In this document: in pieces, positions 11,720 through 22,699 of the stretch | Numbering within the stretch: position 1 is the first letter of the stretch | Layout: every line of letters starts with the position of its first letter | Source of the DNA: Apodospora peruviana | Taxonomy: Eukaryota; Ascomycota; Sordariomycetes; Sordariales; Lasiosphaeriaceae | Length of the DNA: 64,000 nt | Direction of reading: 5' to 3' | Assembly (NCBI GenBank): GCA_033439685.1 | Contig: JAUEDM010000004.1 | Location: 3,038,001-3,102,000 of the forward strand | Translations under genes and position numbers: made by a program | The notes under the pieces: model-generated | Told to the model about the DNA's origin: nothing | Database searches by the model: none | Seen by the model: only the letters and a program-made list of their open reading frames with translations

Positions 11720-12858
11720 TCAAGCAAGTTGAACCTCGGACCCGTCAGCGTCGACAAGCCAGACTTTGGTGTTCCGGACGTGGAGGTTACTGACGTCAAG
11801 GACGTCTTCACCAACATCAAGATTGTCCAACTCGCTATCCGTGTCACCGAGGCCAAGAACTCCGAGCAGTCCGTCGTCGCTGCTGCCATCCCCGTTAAGA
11901 GCCTCTTGATATCAACGTTATCAAGAATCTCATCCGTATCCACAACATCATCCTGACGAACCTTGAGGTCGCCCACGTTGTTGAGATCGATACCGGCAAC
12001 CAGGCTGTCATCCGCAACCTCCTCGTAAACGCCACCAACAGACTTGCATGCCTCCTCGAAGTCCGACAGGTCGGCATTTCCAGACGTTCCGACGAGACTG
12101 GCGCAGCTGATGGTGTGGGCGTTCGAGTCGCTGCGGTCCACCGTGCAGTCGCTGAACACCTTCAGCTCCACAAGGTCATCGGCGGCCTCGTCGTAGGGGG
12201 GACCGCACTCGGCCATCTTGTTCTCCTGCGAGAGGACGTCCTCGAGCACAAAGGTGGCATAGGCGTCAGGCGCCTTCTTGTCCGTGTACATGGCCGGGTT
12301 AGCGCCCTTGGGGCACTAGGCACCGTCCACGGACTCCGCTCGGGCGCGCGGCTTCTTGTAGCCGTTGTTGTGGTACGAGCAACCGCCGCAAGTGGAACAG
12401 TTGGCCCCTGTGGTGGTGAAGAACGCGTCAGTTTGAGTATTATGGTAGGTGGTAATAAAACAAATGTCAAGGCATATTGGCATTGTAGGAGTAGCTGTAC
12501 ACATCCTTGCCAAAGTACTGCTTGCCATCAGTATAGCCACTCTGAGTCGAGCATGTTGGATTTCCTGTCAGTCTAGTGTCACCCACCCACGGATGAGAAG
12601 CCACTTACACCAGCTCTTCAGCTTCGCGTAGTCCTCAGTGGGACCATAGCCCTTGGGGATAAACTCGCAGTAGTCGCGGTTGGTGCCAGAAACGTTGCAG
12701 TTGGTAGAGCACCAGTCGTCGCTGAGAGTGCGGCAGACCTGCTGGATGCCGGGGAAGATACGATCGTACGTGTCGTTCTCGCACTGGCAGTAGAGGGTCG
12801 CGACAACGCCACGCAGCGCTGCCAGCGTGAGAATGGAGAACTTGATGACGCCCGGCAT
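11720..12858 (-). pseudogene. Decayed gene for a secreted cysteine-rich protein
   Basis: The first exon encodes a signal peptide (MPGVIKFSILTLAALRGVVA) and a Cys-rich segment (YCQCENDTYDRIFPGIQQVC and CSTNC). Later segments in the expected frame continue the pattern (TCSTQSGYTDGKQYFG; GANCSTCGGCSYHNNGY; CGPPYDEAADDLVELKVF; FEEACKSVGGVYEEV). The frame is broken in several places: the first splice creates TGA at the junction, no good donor leads into the third segment, an in-frame TAG sits at about 12317-12319, and the tail beyond DNVDIKRLL is open in another frame to a TGA at 11720. The protein would have been small, secreted and effector-like. I do not recognise a named family. Mis-assembly or an unusual splice pattern could save part of it. 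Confidence 0.6.
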
Positions 12859-15182
12859 TTTGATGATGTGTACTTGGAAAGGATTGTGTGAAGGTGGCTA
12901 TTGTAAAGGAGTGTGAGTGAGTGTGTGTGATGAGGAGACAAAACTTATCGACAGCTTGGGACCTGGAGCTGGCTTTTATCTTTCTTGTTCCCATGGTAAT
13001 CACTCTCGGTGAATCCCTGGGATGCAGTGGTTGGAGTGTTTCTCGCTGAGGCAGAAGATGAAGGCCAGAATGCCAGATCGGGAATGACAACAGGATCTCT
13101 ACGGGCCGAATTCCTTGAGTAAACGCGCGGCAGTGACTGTTCCGAAGCTAGCTCTTCTTCACATTACAGCTATTTCGCCCGGGACGCTGCTAACAACAAT
13201 GTGTATTGTATCAACATCAACTGTAATGGGGCACTTCGCGGATCCGTGCCTCAAGGCGCACTATTAGCCTCCATATTTTCTGCAAGATCTGCCGATACAT
13301 TGTGACGCAAAATCCTAGAGCAATCTTGCCGTATTCCTGATCGTGGGTCTGGTGAGATAGTCGAGTGAGACCAACCATCGCCGCGCGCCCATTCTAGCCA
13401 ACGATCACTGCAACTCCCACCTGTCACCGAGAAAACCATGTTCACCTAAAATAGTGATTATGTGTTTTTAATTGTGGGTTTCGACGAGGTACAATAGGAC
13501 GGACAACTCGGAACGTCGTGGAATGATGCAGTTGGTCCTTGAGAGCAAGAGGGCCCTTCACCTGTATAGGAGTCTGGTGATAATGCATGACAAACCAGTT
13601 GTGCACCTGCTGCCTGACTGGTCACGGCGGACAGCTGAGAGATGTAGCTACTGGTTTTTGTGACGAACGAGCTCCTTGCCCAAGGCCCAATGGCTATCGA
13701 CATCGGGAGTACTGGTGACGCGCATTGGAAACGCAGTAAATGGAGAGAGTGAATAGTTGGTATGTACCTGAGTCAATGGAATCAGGTAGAAAGTGGGTGG
13801 TAAGAACAGTACAAACAAGAGATAAAAAGCCAAAATATCGTATACGTAGGTACCTATCAAAGCAAGAAACAGGCGTCCGACCGTAATGGAGGTAAGAGTG
13901 TCAAAACTTGAAGTACACCAGTCAACCTTTGACGATGAACAAACCGAAAAGGTACCAGCAAAGTATAGAGCAGTAAGATAACAAGACTCAGAGAATTAAA
14001 CCAGGGCCGAACACAATCAAACAACTTAGAACCTTGGCAGCTAATAGACAGCAAGAAGAGAGAGAGACACTCCAATAATTTGAAAGTGGACGCCGAGTTT
14101 ATAAAGGTACACGACACAGTGGTTCAGTTCATGCATGTATACAATTGAACTATCGTCATTTTATCTCATTGCTTGGGTGATGGTCAGCTTCAGTCGAAAT
14201 AGCAGGTCCCTGTAAATAGGGGTAGGCTCTGAGTTACTAGCATTGCCTAGGTAACTACCTACAATTTAGTTTCAGCTTAACAGTACCAGAGTAATTCAAA
14301 TGCTGTTAAATAATATCGGCACAATTTCAGAATAGATTTATTTCAACCCATTTCGCTGCTCGGGTCGTACTATGGCACAGGCCGCCCATCAGGACCACCT
14401 GGACGGCGCGTCATCGAACTTGAAGCATCACCCAACAGTAGGTGCTGAGGCGACTTTAATTTAGGCCTGTCAAGAAGATCTGCAAAGACTAATGCCTAAT
14501 CCCAAAAACGCGGTCAGCCTGTCACTTGATATTCGATGCATTTATGGCCCCCAAATGCTCGCAATACCCCCACCGGTTGTGCCGTTCATCCCGAATAGGA
14601 GTTATCCTGAATCGGACTAGAGTTACACTGCGCCAGGCAGGCGTATGAAACGACTTATATGTGGGGAAGCCAAGGCTATCTTGTTGTTGGCTGGCGGTGC
14701 ATGTAGTTCTGTCAGACGGCTACAACCTCCCTCAGGTTGGTGTGTGGTACGGCTGCAGTTTCCCGGGCAAAGAAGAACAAAGATGACGTTCTTGTCATAT
14801 AAGAACAGGTCCAATAGGACTTCTGGTCCAACAACCTGTGAGCCAACAACCTGTGAGCCAGGAGCGTAACATCATTGCAGGGATACAAATCCTGAAGGTA
14901 ATTCATCATCGCCAACCTCGTTGCTTGTCTTCCATTTGTTGGGAAGTTTGCTTGTGCATCGGAGACTACCTAGGGTCGATGACATCTGCCCAGCCTCGGG
15001 CTTCGCGGTCCTGAGGGCCGGCCTGTTACCCATACTAACGTCAGGATTCACGATAGAGATATATATCGAAGGTTCCGTCGCTACCTTCTTCACCTTGTGA
15101 TTTAAAATAGTTAGGACCGTAAAGGGAAAACCCTAACTTGATATCAATAAACAATCAGTTGATCTGATTCTAACTTTTGAAG
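12859..15182. other. Long intergenic region (2.3 kb)
   Basis: No intact gene, RNA gene or transposon signature could be found on either strand. It contains the upstream regions of the two flanking secreted-protein genes and a two-copy 15-bp repeat. Confidence 0.55.
14828..14857. repeat. 15-bp tandem repeat, two perfect copies
   Basis: CCAACAACCTGTGAG occurs twice head to tail, about 330 bp before the start codon of the secreted protein gene. Confidence 0.85.
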
Positions 15183-16343
15183 ATGTTCTCGAAAACCAAG
15201 CTCAGCCTATCCCCCCTACTTCCTGTTACCGTCTTCCTATCAACCTTCCCTCTCGCCTCCGCAACCGCGGACCCATACCACAACTCAACCTTCGGCGAAG
15301 ACAATTTCGGCTGGGACAACTTTAAAACCTTTTCCGGGGGTATCGGTCCATGGGGCTTCCCGGCCGAAGATTGGGACTCCTACATCGACAAACACGCCAA
15401 CGCAACCGGCTTTGTACGGCTCCGTGGACCAAATATCTTGCAACCCTTTTCCTCTTCAGGCCCTTCTTCTATCAACGTCACCACCTCAACAAATAGCGGC
15501 TGGGCTTGGCAAATCGCAGTGTCGAACGATGTCCCCGTCGTCGTCGATGGCTTAGATGAAACAAACACATCGACAGGCGTACGCATCAAGCTCAACACAC
15601 CGTTCGACGCTGACGGAGCAGACGATTCTTGGCAGCTGTGCATCACCGAGTGGCGCCCCACGGGCAGAAACTACTCGTCTAGGCTCCGTTTCGACGATGG
15701 CACCTGCGGTTCCGTTCTTAGTGAACAATGTATCAAGGATATCGAGGCCCAGGCTGTCGACAGCGCACATTACCGTACTAACATCGCAAGTGACTTGACC
15801 TGCCAGTGCGTCGATCCGTCGACCATCGCCTCGTGCGAGGGGAGTGATTTCCCGCTGTGGTCTTCGTGTACTGCCAGGAGTGAGTTCTCTCTTTTTTTCC
15901 TAACTGTTATCAGTTTCTCCCGAGCAGTAGTTGTCGCATTAATTATATATACCGAGAGCTAACTATGAGATGCGAAATACCTAGCCTTTACGGCAGAACA
16001 CATTCGCGGATGGGAAAACGGAAAGCTCAACTTCCTCTCCTACGGCGGCCCCCCACACCCCGCCGGCGACATCATGGCGTACAACATGACGGGCAGCTTC
16101 GCCTGGCCGCTCATGGTTACGTGGGGCAGGGCGCCTGACGGAAACGAAACAGAGCCGCATCCGGGAGAGGTGAACGCAACGGCCTCGCTCGCGTGCGTGC
16201 GAGCAGACGAGGCTGCCGATGGTAGCAGGGTACCGGGAGAACCGGTGGCCATGGCAAGCAGTGGGCACAGGTCGTTGGAGATGATGTCTTCACCTATTGT
16301 TTTCATTGCCTCACTTGTAGGGGCTTGTATGATTATGTTTTGA
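15183..16343 (+). CDS. Uncharacterised secreted, possibly GPI-anchored protein
   Basis: Two exons (15183-15879, 15997-16343) encode 347 residues. A signal peptide (LLPVTVFLSTFPLASATA) starts the protein, and the last 20 residues are hydrophobic (SSPIVFIASLVGACMIMF) after a Ser/Gly-rich stretch, as in GPI-anchored fungal surface proteins. In between are several N-glycosylation sequons (NST, NVT, NTS, NYS, NMT) and evenly spaced cysteines (CITEW, DGTCGS, EQC, TCQC, SCEG, SSC), suggesting disulfides. No enzymatic motif is recognised. The intron has consensus GTGAGT and CAG ends, and the join is in phase. Role unknown; cell-wall location is an inference. Confidence 0.75.
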
Positions 16344-16580
16344 ACGGGCCAATGTTGAAGCCGTAGGACATCAGTTTGAGATGTATTATGAACAAAGCAA
16401 TCTAGTCTTATCTTGAACACTTGGAGAACAGAAGTCATATAAACTGGGACAACCCAACTACACGTGTCTTGATACAATCATATTTGTACAGTATGTCCTA
16501 AAGTCCGACGTTAAGGTATTTCTACAATGTATCGCCATATCCTCACACAAGATCTAAGCCCAGGCAGAAGAAACCCAGAT

Positions 16581-17651
16581 TTACTCCTTCTTCTCACCCT
16601 CACCCTCCGCCGCAGGCTCCGCGGCCGGCTTCTCCGCCTCCTCCAACACACTCCTGCGACTCTCCATCGTCAACCACAGGCTCTTACCCGCACCCTCAAG
16701 GACACTCGTAAGACCCAGCCCAGCGTTCTGCAGCATGTGCACCAGCTGCGCACGCAGACCATCCAAGCCATTCTCAATCCCGCCAACCCATCTCACACCG
16801 CCGAGATCAAACACCTTGCCCTCAATCCTGCCGCCAACAAGCAGCAGCTTCTGCAGCCCGCTCTGCGCGATCGGGTCCCAGTAACCGGGGTTCTTCTTCC
16901 TCGAAGGCGCCGGGAACGCCGGCGGGCTAGGCGCCAGAATATTGAGCGCGGCAGCGAGATGCGCCGGCGAGACGGCAGGAATCGTAAGCAGAGCGCAGGG
17001 CCCAACCAACAGAGGCGAGAGCTCGGCGTACTGCGACGACTCCGGCATACCGCTTGCGGTGGCGGCCTTGATGGCCTCGTACGCCGCTTCGGACAGATCG
17101 TGGTCGAACTTCATGGTCGTCTTGGCGCCGCTGGCGGTCTTGACGGTCGTCGGCGCAACCCTGGACGGATCGTGGAACTCGACGACCTTGAGGGCTACGT
17201 CAAAGATGCGCGTACGGATGACCTGCAGCTGGATCTTGGAGACGAAGTCCACGGGCGGCGGGGTGGGCGTCTGGACCTCGGCCAGGGCGCGGCGGAGCTC
17301 GCGCCGTATCGCGGCCCATTCTACCGCTGTGAGGTTGTTGTGCTGGAAGATGAGCATAAGGGGCGTCGAGCGGAGCAGCGAAGTGTATGTGCGGAGGAGC
17401 TGGGCCTTCCGTGCGTCGGCGGGTCGGGCTGTGGGCGGTCTGGTCGGCGGTACGTAACCATCGGGCAGGTTCAGGCCGCCGGCGACGGATATGGACGGCG
17501 CAGCGGCGGCAGCGTATGGCCTCGTTTGCGTGGAGGGTTGGGTGGTTATGGATGTGAGAATGAGGAGGGTCGGGACTCGTCTTGATGATGGGCCAAGGGC
17601 GGAACCCAGGCCCATGCCGCGTGCGGTCGGGCATCGTAGTCTTGGAGGCAT
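16581..17651 (-). CDS. MRPL11: Mitochondrial large ribosomal subunit protein uL10m
   Basis: Component of the mitoribosomal L7/L12 stalk base. It is a single exon of 356 residues with an Arg/Ser-rich mitochondrial presequence ([20 protein letters not shown]). The L10 fold follows: [20 protein letters not shown], then [20 protein letters not shown], the typical position of the rRNA-binding helix-strand unit. A C-terminal part carries [14 protein letters not shown], seen in fungal mitochondrial L10. An acidic Glu/Ala tail ends the protein. It is longer than the yeast protein, as usual for filamentous fungi. It is divergent with the TRP4-type gene across about 600 bp. Confidence 0.88.
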   Translation of the reverse strand: MPPRLRCPTARGMGLGSALGPSSRRVPTLLILTSITTQPSTQTRPYAAAAAPSISVAGGLNLPDGYVPPTRPPTARPADARKAQLLRTYTSLLRSTPLMLIFQHNNLTAVEWAAIRRELRRALAEVQTPTPPPVDFVSKIQLQVIRTRIFDVALKVVEFHDPSRVAPTTVKTASGAKTTMKFDHDLSEAAYEAIKAATASGMPESSQYAELSPLLVGPCALLTIPAVSPAHLAAALNILAPSPPAFPAPSRKKNPGYWDPIAQSGLQKLLLVGGRIEGKVFDLGGVRWVGGIENGLDGLRAQLVHMLQNAGLGLTSVLEGAGKSLWLTMESRRSVLEEAEKPAAEPAAEGEGEKKE

Positions 17652-18251
17652 GCTGGACTGCTGCTATACTGTCCTGTCAGAATGAGCTCTCCCGGAATGG
17701 ACTTGGAAATCAAGATGTTGTAGTTTGTGTACTAACCTGGGGGTTGTGTTCAGCAAAGGAGCGTCGGGTTGCCAGATGCCGTGGATCTGGACGTCGCGAT
17801 CGGGCAGTGGACGGAATCGAAGCACCAAAAATTTGGCGTCCGTAACTCCCGTCGCCAGTTGCCAAGCCGGAACACAGCGCATTGACCAGGCACCTTATTA
17901 TCTGAGCTTGACAGCGAACTGAAGCTAATTGACCAATTGACGCTAAAAGCACACCGCCCGTTCAATCTGGACAGGGGTGTTAATGACCCTTGGCAAACAC
18001 CCCACCCATTTCATCTCACCGCGGGGCATCGCTGTCACACAGTGAGCGACAGCGGGACAAAGCAGTTGAAGCTCCAATCCGAGGTGTGTGAGTTCAACTC
18101 CCGTTCAATCCATGTCCCGATTTGGAAGATGAGTCAACTTCAAGACAGGTGTCTTTTGATATCACCGTCCACCAGGAAGCTGATCATATACTTTGAGTCT
18201 GGCACCTAGTCTTCGGTACATGCAATTGACCACTCATCAATAAAACTCAAC
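17652..18251. promoter_or_regulatory. Divergent promoter of uL10m and anthranilate phosphoribosyltransferase genes
   Basis: A 600-bp gene-free spacer that must drive both genes. A T-arm-like stretch near 18090 was considered and rejected as a tRNA. A Gcn4/CPC1-type TGACTC-like site would be expected for the tryptophan gene, but I did not find a convincing one. Confidence 0.5.
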
Positions 18252-19601
18252 ATGTCAGCATCTCAGTCGTCCGCACTGGGGGGGACCGGCGGCGGTCAAC
18301 CCCCCCAGGTCGATCTCAAGCCATTGCTCGCACGGCTCTGGCCACTGGGCCACGCCGACCCCGTAACGGCCGACGAGATCGCCGAGGCCATATCCTACTT
18401 CTTTAACAACCAGGTGTCCGAAGTCCAAGCTGGCTCGCTGCTCATGTGCCTGCACTTCACCGGCCTCGACCGCCAGGCCGATGTGCTCTCCAAAACCGCG
18501 GCGGCGATGCTCAAGGCCGCCACCCAGATCAACGCCGACGAGCTCAGGGCTGTTGTCGAGAAACGGGGCCGGAAAGAAGGGGCCTACAACGGCGGACTGG
18601 TACACCCCTTCCCCCTTATCTCATTCTCACACTCGCAGAAAAACTAACACTGAGTGAGTAAAAAGGTCGACATTGTCGGCACAGGAGGCGACGCCCACAA
18701 CACCTTCAACATAAGCACCACCTCCTCCATCCTAGCCTCGTCCCTCGTCCTGCTCGCCAAGCATGGCAACCGTGCCTCAACCTCCAAATCCGGCTCCGCC
18801 GACCTGCTGAACTGCATGGTGCCTCGCGCACCACAAATCGCCCGCGTGCGCCCCGACACCATCTCGTCTCTCTACAGTCACTCCAACTACGGCTTTCTCT
18901 TTGCGCCAGTCTTTCACCCAGGCATGCGCCACGTGGCACCCATACGCAAACAGCTGCCCTGGCGAACCGTCTTCAACCTCGTCGGTCCTCTCGCCAACCC
19001 CGTTGACCTCCCCTCCTCCCCATCTGGAGGCTCGTCCCTGCTAGAAGCGCGCATGATAGGCGTCGCACGCAAAGACCTCGGCCCCGTGTTCGCGGAAGCC
19101 CTAAAAATGGCCGGCGCAAAGAAGGCGCTGGTAGTCTGCGGCGACGAGGAGCTCGACGAGATCAGTTGCGCCGGCGACACCCTCTGCTGGCAGCTTACCC
19201 CTTCAGAGGCGGAAGGAGTGGTGGTAGAGAACTTCCGCTTACACCCGAGGGACTTTGGCCTGCCCGCGCACGAGCTCTCGACCGTCTCCTCCGGAAAAGA
19301 ACCGACGGAAAACGCGGCGATCTTGGCCAGGATCCTAAACGGCGAGATGCCCGACGATAATCCGATCTTGCACTTCGTGCTGATCAACACGGCTGCGTTG
19401 TTGGTTACTTCTGGTATCTGTGAAGCCGATACGAGCGACATGGGTTTTGGGGATGATGGTGCTGTTATTAAAGAGCGCGGCCCTGGTGGAGGCCGCTGGA
19501 AGGAGGGTGTAAGAAGGGCGAGGTGGGCGATCAGGAGTGGTGAGGCGGCGAGGCAGTGGAAAGCTTTCGTGGATGTGACGAATGGGTTTAGTGAATCATA
19601 A
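18252..19601 (+). CDS. TRP4: Anthranilate phosphoribosyltransferase
   Basis: Second step of tryptophan synthesis: transfers phosphoribose from PRPP to anthranilate. Two exons (18252-18599, 18666-19601) give 427 residues. The N-terminal helical domain includes the DEIAEAISYFFNNQVSEVQA segment. The alpha/beta domain begins with the PRPP-binding VDIVGTGGDAHNTFNIST, exactly at the start of exon 2. It continues with KHGNRASTSKSGSADLL and the anthranilate-site Arg in MRHVAPIRKQLPWRTVFNLV. The length fits fungal enzymes. The short 66-nt intron splits just before the glycine-rich motif and keeps phase 0. No anomalies. Confidence 0.96.
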
Positions 19602-20005
19602 GTTGGACCGATGAAGATATTGGATATGTGGTGTCACGATTGGTCTATGTGGAAAAGCATGATTGGTATCTCATATTTTCTTAACTCGGTAGCAAAGGCG
19701 GTCAAGCTGAGTGAGAATTCCAAGTTGTTAGGGAACCTGAAAATATTTACATCACACAACCACAAAAAGGGCGCCCCTCTAACAGTATGTCGAGTAAAGG
19801 CGACGATGAAAATATCGTGACCACGGCAGTAAACATGACCGACAAGAAAGACCAACATGACTCAAGCCACCAAAGCCGTAAAATCCCATATTTCCTTGCA
19901 TTCCCACCTTATCCTCCCTTTGGAACCCATTCGACCCTAGGTACCAACACCAATCACCAACCAGCAAGCCACCTTCCTAACCAAGGTGTCTTTTGAGATA
20001 TCAAG
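19602..20005. other. 3' region between TRP4 and TRL1
   Basis: A convergent 3' region; no gene seen. Confidence 0.6.
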
Positions 20006-20170
20006 TCAAAGTCCTGCCCTACCTCTACCTCGATTCTGACCGCCGCGAACACCTCGGCCTCGACCACCTCGACCACCACCACCACCACCTCGCCACTTCC
20101 TCTTGTTTTTGTCATTGTTTCCCTGTCCACCACCAGCCGTAGCAGGAGCATGAGCAGGCTCATCAAGGTC
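20006..20170 (-). other. In-frame RGG-rich extension after the TRL1 stop codon
   Basis: After TRL1 TAG (20171-20173), the same frame runs 54 sense codons to TGA at 20006. The encoded peptide starts DLDEPAHAPATAGGGQGNND, then KNKRKWR, then a glycine run and repeated RGG/RGRG units ending GRAGL. Composition is that of an RNA-binding RGG tail, not of ordinary 3' UTR. Possible explanations are programmed readthrough, a recent nonsense mutation, an alternative intron that skips the stop, or chance. A GTAAGC donor 47 nt before the TAG paired with its AG gives the wrong frame, so simple splicing does not rescue it. Confidence 0.55.
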
Positions 20171-22699
20171 CTATCTTGAGAGCACAGCCTTGACGGTTCC
20201 CTTCAGGAGCGGCTTACCCTCCACCACGAGCTCGTCAACCTTGCTGTCCTCACCGCTGCCCGTCTCCAGCCAGCGGGTCAGCAAATCGTTGCTCTCCCGC
20301 GGCTTGATCGAGTCGTCCCTTGTGCCCACAGTGATATGCGCCACCTTGTTGACGCACTCCCATTTGTCTGCTTCTTCCGGCCCAGGAACTAGACGCACCA
20401 CAATCGCCATGATCCTGTCGTCAAACACCACGCGTTCCAGAAGCACCTCCATCTCCCCCAGCTTTCCGTCCGGCGAATTGCAGCCATCCGTGTCGTGGAT
20501 GTGCACGTACCGCTCCCACAGCTCCGGGTGCGAATGGGCGCCAGCACGGTGCATCAACGTCACATGAAAGTGCGGTTGCACTCTCCTCGTGCCCTGCAGC
20601 TGCTTGAAGAAGCGCGCCTTGGCCGGCCCGGCCGTCGCGAACGTCTTTTCCAGCGCCTTCAGCACCTCCTTGGTCTCCACGTCGACCGACATATACTCGA
20701 GCGGCTTCTTCTTCTTTGGTTTCTGCTGTTGAGCGGCGTGCTGCTCCTGTTGCTTGTCATGCTTCTGCTGGGCCTTGCTGCTGGGCCCGCTGTTGGGTGC
20801 CCCGCGAATCGTGTGTCGCAGGTCGGGCTTGTACCCGTCGAGCGCGGCCACGATGGCAGCATCCATGTCCTGCGGAGACGGGACGTCGGGCAGAAAGTTG
20901 GGATAGAGGCGGTGCAGCTCATTGATGACGATCTCCAGGTTGTGCCTGCTTCCTTTTGCCGGGTCGAGCTCAATCACCGCGTCAAAGCCGGCGTCGGGCT
21001 CCCGCTCCGCGTCCAACGGCTCAAAGCGATTAATGAAGCCCTCCATGATGCCGCGGACTTTATTCATGTCGGTGGCTGCCTGGATGGTCTGGTGGTTGTC
21101 GCCGCGCTGGAAGACACGTTCCTGGGTCACCCGCCGGATGGCGTCGATATCGTTATGCACAAAGTAGAGCGCCACCAGCCGAGCATGTGAGTGTTGAATC
21201 TTGACATCGGTAATGAGCTGCTTTCGCTCGTGCTTCTGTGCGTTGTTGCGGTCAGCAAAAACGGCCGGTAGCTCGTCGAGCTGGTCGAGGACCGCCTTTG
21301 TGAAGCGTGGTGGTCGTTTAGAGCCAGTGATGTTATCATTCTGGATATGACCCCAGCCGAACAGGTGGGAAAGAGCGAGGGCAATAGTTGTCTTGCCGCA
21401 TCCGATGGTGGCGATGGGGACGAGTATAATGTCCCGTTTCACGTCAGTCGCCGCACCTCCTCCGTACATGGCCTCGAAGTTCGCAGCGTCAACCCCGTTA
21501 AGGTTCTTGAACTCAAGGAAGTCGTTACGGAGCTTAATGATGCCGTGATTCTGGTTATACAGTTTGGCCAGGGTCCGGTCAGCGGCGAGACGCTTTCGGG
21601 CGTACAAAAGGTACTCTTCTGTGATCTTGACGTGCTTCCGGTACTTGGGCTGTTTGCCGGAGATGAGCGCCTTGGTGCACTCGCGCCATTGGCGGTACAT
21701 GAGGTAGGGCTCGTCAAATTTGTACTTGAAGAACCAGTCGTGGAAAGACCGAATTCCCGAGTCGAAGGATCTCTTGCAGCGGATGACAAAGCCTTCGATG
21801 TCACGCCCGCCGTGCGAACCCGTCTCGGCGACCTCCTCGAGGAAGGCCTTCACCTCTTTGATGTCGTCAATCACGATCAATCCGGTCTTCACAAAGCCCC
21901 AGTCTTCGGCAAACTGCTGGATCAGTGCAGACGGATAGGTCATGAACTGGGGCAGATTCAGGTTCATGCCATGAAGATATAGACCAGCTTTATCAGGTCC
22001 ATACTCTAGAATATGCTCTTCGAAACTGTCATCGCAGAGCTCGGCCACGGCGGTGACATTCCGGCGTCTCAGCTCGCGGGCGAGATCTTGTTTAGTCTTG
22101 CCGATGCGCTGCAACTGTCGCTCCAAGCGCTCCTCGCCGGCCTTGGCGTGACTGACCTCGACGTCGCTCCGGGCGCCGGTCGAGTGCTTGCTGCAAACAA
22201 GAAGGGTGTCGTCCTCGAGGCCACTAACGAATATGATGCAGCCGTTCTCCTTCAGCGTGATCTCGTAGGGGCCCTGGGTTCTCTTGAAGATGCTATCCCA
22301 CTTGGTCTCAGCGACCTCGTCGATGTTGAAGAACTTGTCGTATCCGCGAATCACAATCTCGGGCTTGCCATTTCTATCCCTGCAGGTGAACAATCCTCTC
22401 GCGTAGGTTGGTAGGTTTTGCTTCTTGTAGTCCCATTCCTGGAATCGCCACGAGTTGACGGTGAGGCGATCTGGCGAGTCTTCGACGCTGAATATGTTCT
22501 TCTTGACGCTGAAACCACCCTTTTTCTTGGTTCCCTCCTCCAGGGTGTGGACCAGACCTGCGATCTCCTGGAGGTCTTGACTGACGTATGGGGGATTCAT
22601 GCCAGCGGCGTCCTTGGAGAAATCTGTGCGAGGAGGATACTTCATTGCAAGAGCATGTTCATGGTCATGCCGCTGCTCCTGTTCCTGCTGCGGCTCCAT
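20171..22699 (-). CDS. TRL1: tRNA ligase (three-domain fungal type)
   Basis: Joins tRNA halves after intron removal and, in fungi, HAC1-type mRNA exons in the unfolded protein response. The single exon of 842 residues has three domains in order. An N-terminal adenylyltransferase carries the nucleotidyl-lysine motif LKENGCIIFVSG. A central polynucleotide kinase has P-loop IATIGCGKTTIAL. A C-terminal cyclic phosphodiesterase has two HxT motifs (HFHVTL and HITVGT). I chose the ATG giving MEPQQEQEQ because homology-like sequence begins shortly after; an in-frame ATG at 22948 would add 83 low-complexity residues. A natural client, an intron-bearing tRNA-Pro, lies in the same window. Directly after the TAG the same frame stays open for 54 Arg/Gly-rich codons (separate entry). 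Confidence 0.95.
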   Translation of the reverse strand: MEPQQEQEQRHDHEHALAMKYPPRTDFSKDAAGMNPPYVSQDLQEIAGLVHTLEEGTKKKGGFSVKKNIFSVEDSPDRLTVNSWRFQEWDYKKQNLPTYARGLFTCRDRNGKPEIVIRGYDKFFNIDEVAETKWDSIFKRTQGPYEITLKENGCIIFVSGLEDDTLLVCSKHSTGARSDVEVSHAKAGEERLERQLQRIGKTKQDLARELRRRNVTAVAELCDDSFEEHILEYGPDKAGLYLHGMNLNLPQFMTYPSALIQQFAEDWGFVKTGLIVIDDIKEVKAFLEEVAETGSHGGRDIEGFVIRCKRSFDSGIRSFHDWFFKYKFDEPYLMYRQWRECTKALISGKQPKYRKHVKITEEYLLYARKRLAADRTLAKLYNQNHGIIKLRNDFLEFKNLNGVDAANFEAMYGGGAATDVKRDIILVPIATIGCGKTTIALALSHLFGWGHIQNDNITGSKRPPRFTKAVLDQLDELPAVFADRNNAQKHERKQLITDVKIQHSHARLVALYFVHNDIDAIRRVTQERVFQRGDNHQTIQAATDMNKVRGIMEGFINRFEPLDAEREPDAGFDAVIELDPAKGSRHNLEIVINELHRLYPNFLPDVPSPQDMDAAIVAALDGYKPDLRHTIRGAPNSGPSSKAQQKHDKQQEQHAAQQQKPKKKKPLEYMSVDVETKEVLKALEKTFATAGPAKARFFKQLQGTRRVQPHFHVTLMHRAGAHSHPELWERYVHIHDTDGCNSPDGKLGEMEVLLERVVFDDRIMAIVVRLVPGPEEADKWECVNKVAHITVGTRDDSIKPRESNDLLTRWLETGSGEDSKVDELVVEGKPLLKGTVKAVLSR

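Noticed and set aside
11729..12291. Plus-strand frames with good codon use over the Cys-rich pseudogene
   Set aside because: The minus strand has a signal peptide and Cys pattern; plus frames need a shift and lack a start. Kept as a minor doubt for 11729-11900.
16527..17585. Long plus-strand open frame opposite uL10m
   Set aside because: Arg-rich shadow of a GC-rich coding strand; the minus strand gives a clear uL10m.
18060..18115. T-arm-like sequence (GAGTTCAACTCCCG) suggesting a tRNA
   Set aside because: No acceptor stem, D-arm or anticodon stem can be paired around it.
20171..20220. Intron skipping the TRL1 stop codon (GTAAGC to ATAG)
   Set aside because: Joining gives GGA CCT TGA, an immediate stop, not the RGG tail.
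20190..22414. Several plus-strand frames opposite TRL1
   Set aside because: Antisense shadows of a single long, well-supported coding exon.
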